Source of the DNA: JBGFRR01 sp041695045
GTDB taxonomy: Bacteria; Bacteroidota; Ignavibacteria; UBA10030
Assembly (NCBI GenBank): GCA_041695045.1
Contig: JBGFRR010000139.1
Coordinates: 1 to 6,740, forward strand
DNA length: 6,740 nt
Direction of reading: 5' to 3'
The position numbers and the translations under genes are program-made. Under the pieces are notes generated by a model. That model searched no databases. It had not been told where the DNA came from and worked only from the letters and a program-made list of their open reading frames with translations. Positions 6,508-6,740 of this stretch are shown piece by piece (position 1 is the first letter of the stretch; each line of letters starts with the position of its first letter).

Positions 6508-6740
6508 TTATCTTCCCAAATACGTGATGGATGTCGCCTTGATGATTGCGACAATTTTAGTTCCGGGCTTAATACCCAGCGATACAACTGCTTCCGGAGT
6601 AACTAACACCCGCAGGGGTGGATCTTGCAATGTAACAATGACCGTTTCTCCTACATTCACGACAGAATCAACCATTGTCCAAAAACAATTGCGCGCGGAA
6701 ATGCCTTGGAGCATACCATTCGCCAACAATATGTCGTGAG
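6508..6740 (-). CDS. TOBE (molybdate/tungstate-binding) domain; probably the C-terminal end of an ABC transporter ATPase, cut by the window edge
   Basis: The reading frame ends with TAA at 6508-6510 and stays open to the right edge, so the true start may lie outside. The visible residues include ISARN, then VGETVIVTLQDPPLRVLVTPEAVVSLGIKPGTKIVAIIKATSITYLG. This matches a molybdenum-type TOBE (Mop) domain: the TPEAV-x-LGI-x-PG-x-x-V-x-A-x-IKAT-S pattern is characteristic. Such domains bind molybdate or tungstate, either as small free Mop proteins of about 70 residues or as the regulatory tail of ModC-type ATPases and ModE regulators. Internal starts exist (TTG at 6729, ATG at 6714) and would give a stand-alone Mop protein. 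However, neither has a good ribosome binding site, and the residues before ISARN (DILLANGMLQG) resemble the linker that joins an ATPase domain to TOBE. I favour the ATPase tail; ModC-type is an inference. Confidence 0.75.
   Translation of the reverse strand, partial: HDILLANGMLQGISARNCFWTMVDSVVNVGETVIVTLQDPPLRVLVTPEAVVSLGIKPGTKIVAIIKATSITYLGR

Overview
The window is dense, GC-rich (roughly mid-50s %) bacterial chromosome with a housekeeping character. Six protein genes fill almost all of it, and no gap exceeds about 150 bases. I see no tRNA, rRNA, CRISPR array, transposase or phage gene. The lineage cannot be fixed from this sequence. The genes fit a Gram-negative-like bacterium from an environmental group. 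A perfect AGGAGGT ribosome binding site before one gene argues against typical Bacteroidia, which usually lack strong Shine-Dalgarno sites.

Left part (plus strand, 68-2100): a thiamine pyrophosphokinase (thiN) is followed after 5 bases by a sodium:solute symporter (SSS family). The two are almost certainly co-transcribed. The pairing suggests, without proving, that the symporter brings in thiamine or a thiamine precursor that the kinase turns into thiamine diphosphate.

Convergent junction (2101-2244): a small hairpin followed by T-rich sequence lies just after the symporter. It is followed by a degraded copy of a hairpin-rich dispersed repeat (core GCTCTGCG flanked by inverted TTCCCA/TGGGAA arms), a kind of palindromic repeat that litters many environmental bacterial genomes.

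Right part (minus strand, 6740 down to 2245): four genes read in the same direction. In transcription order they are: a TOBE (molybdate-binding type) domain, probably the C-terminal end of a molybdate/tungstate ABC transporter ATPase cut by the window edge; a TldE/PmbA protein (the non-catalytic partner of the TldD protease); a soluble double-GAF sensor histidine kinase starting 20 bases after pmbA; and a prohibitin-like SPFH membrane protein with its own strong ribosome binding site after a 122-base gap. pmbA and the kinase look like an operon; the other two may or may not belong to it. No response regulator for the kinase and no TldD for TldE lie inside the window.

I found no convincing new biological system. 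The points most worth following are the thiN-symporter pair, the dispersed repeat remnant, and the missing partners of TldE and the kinase.
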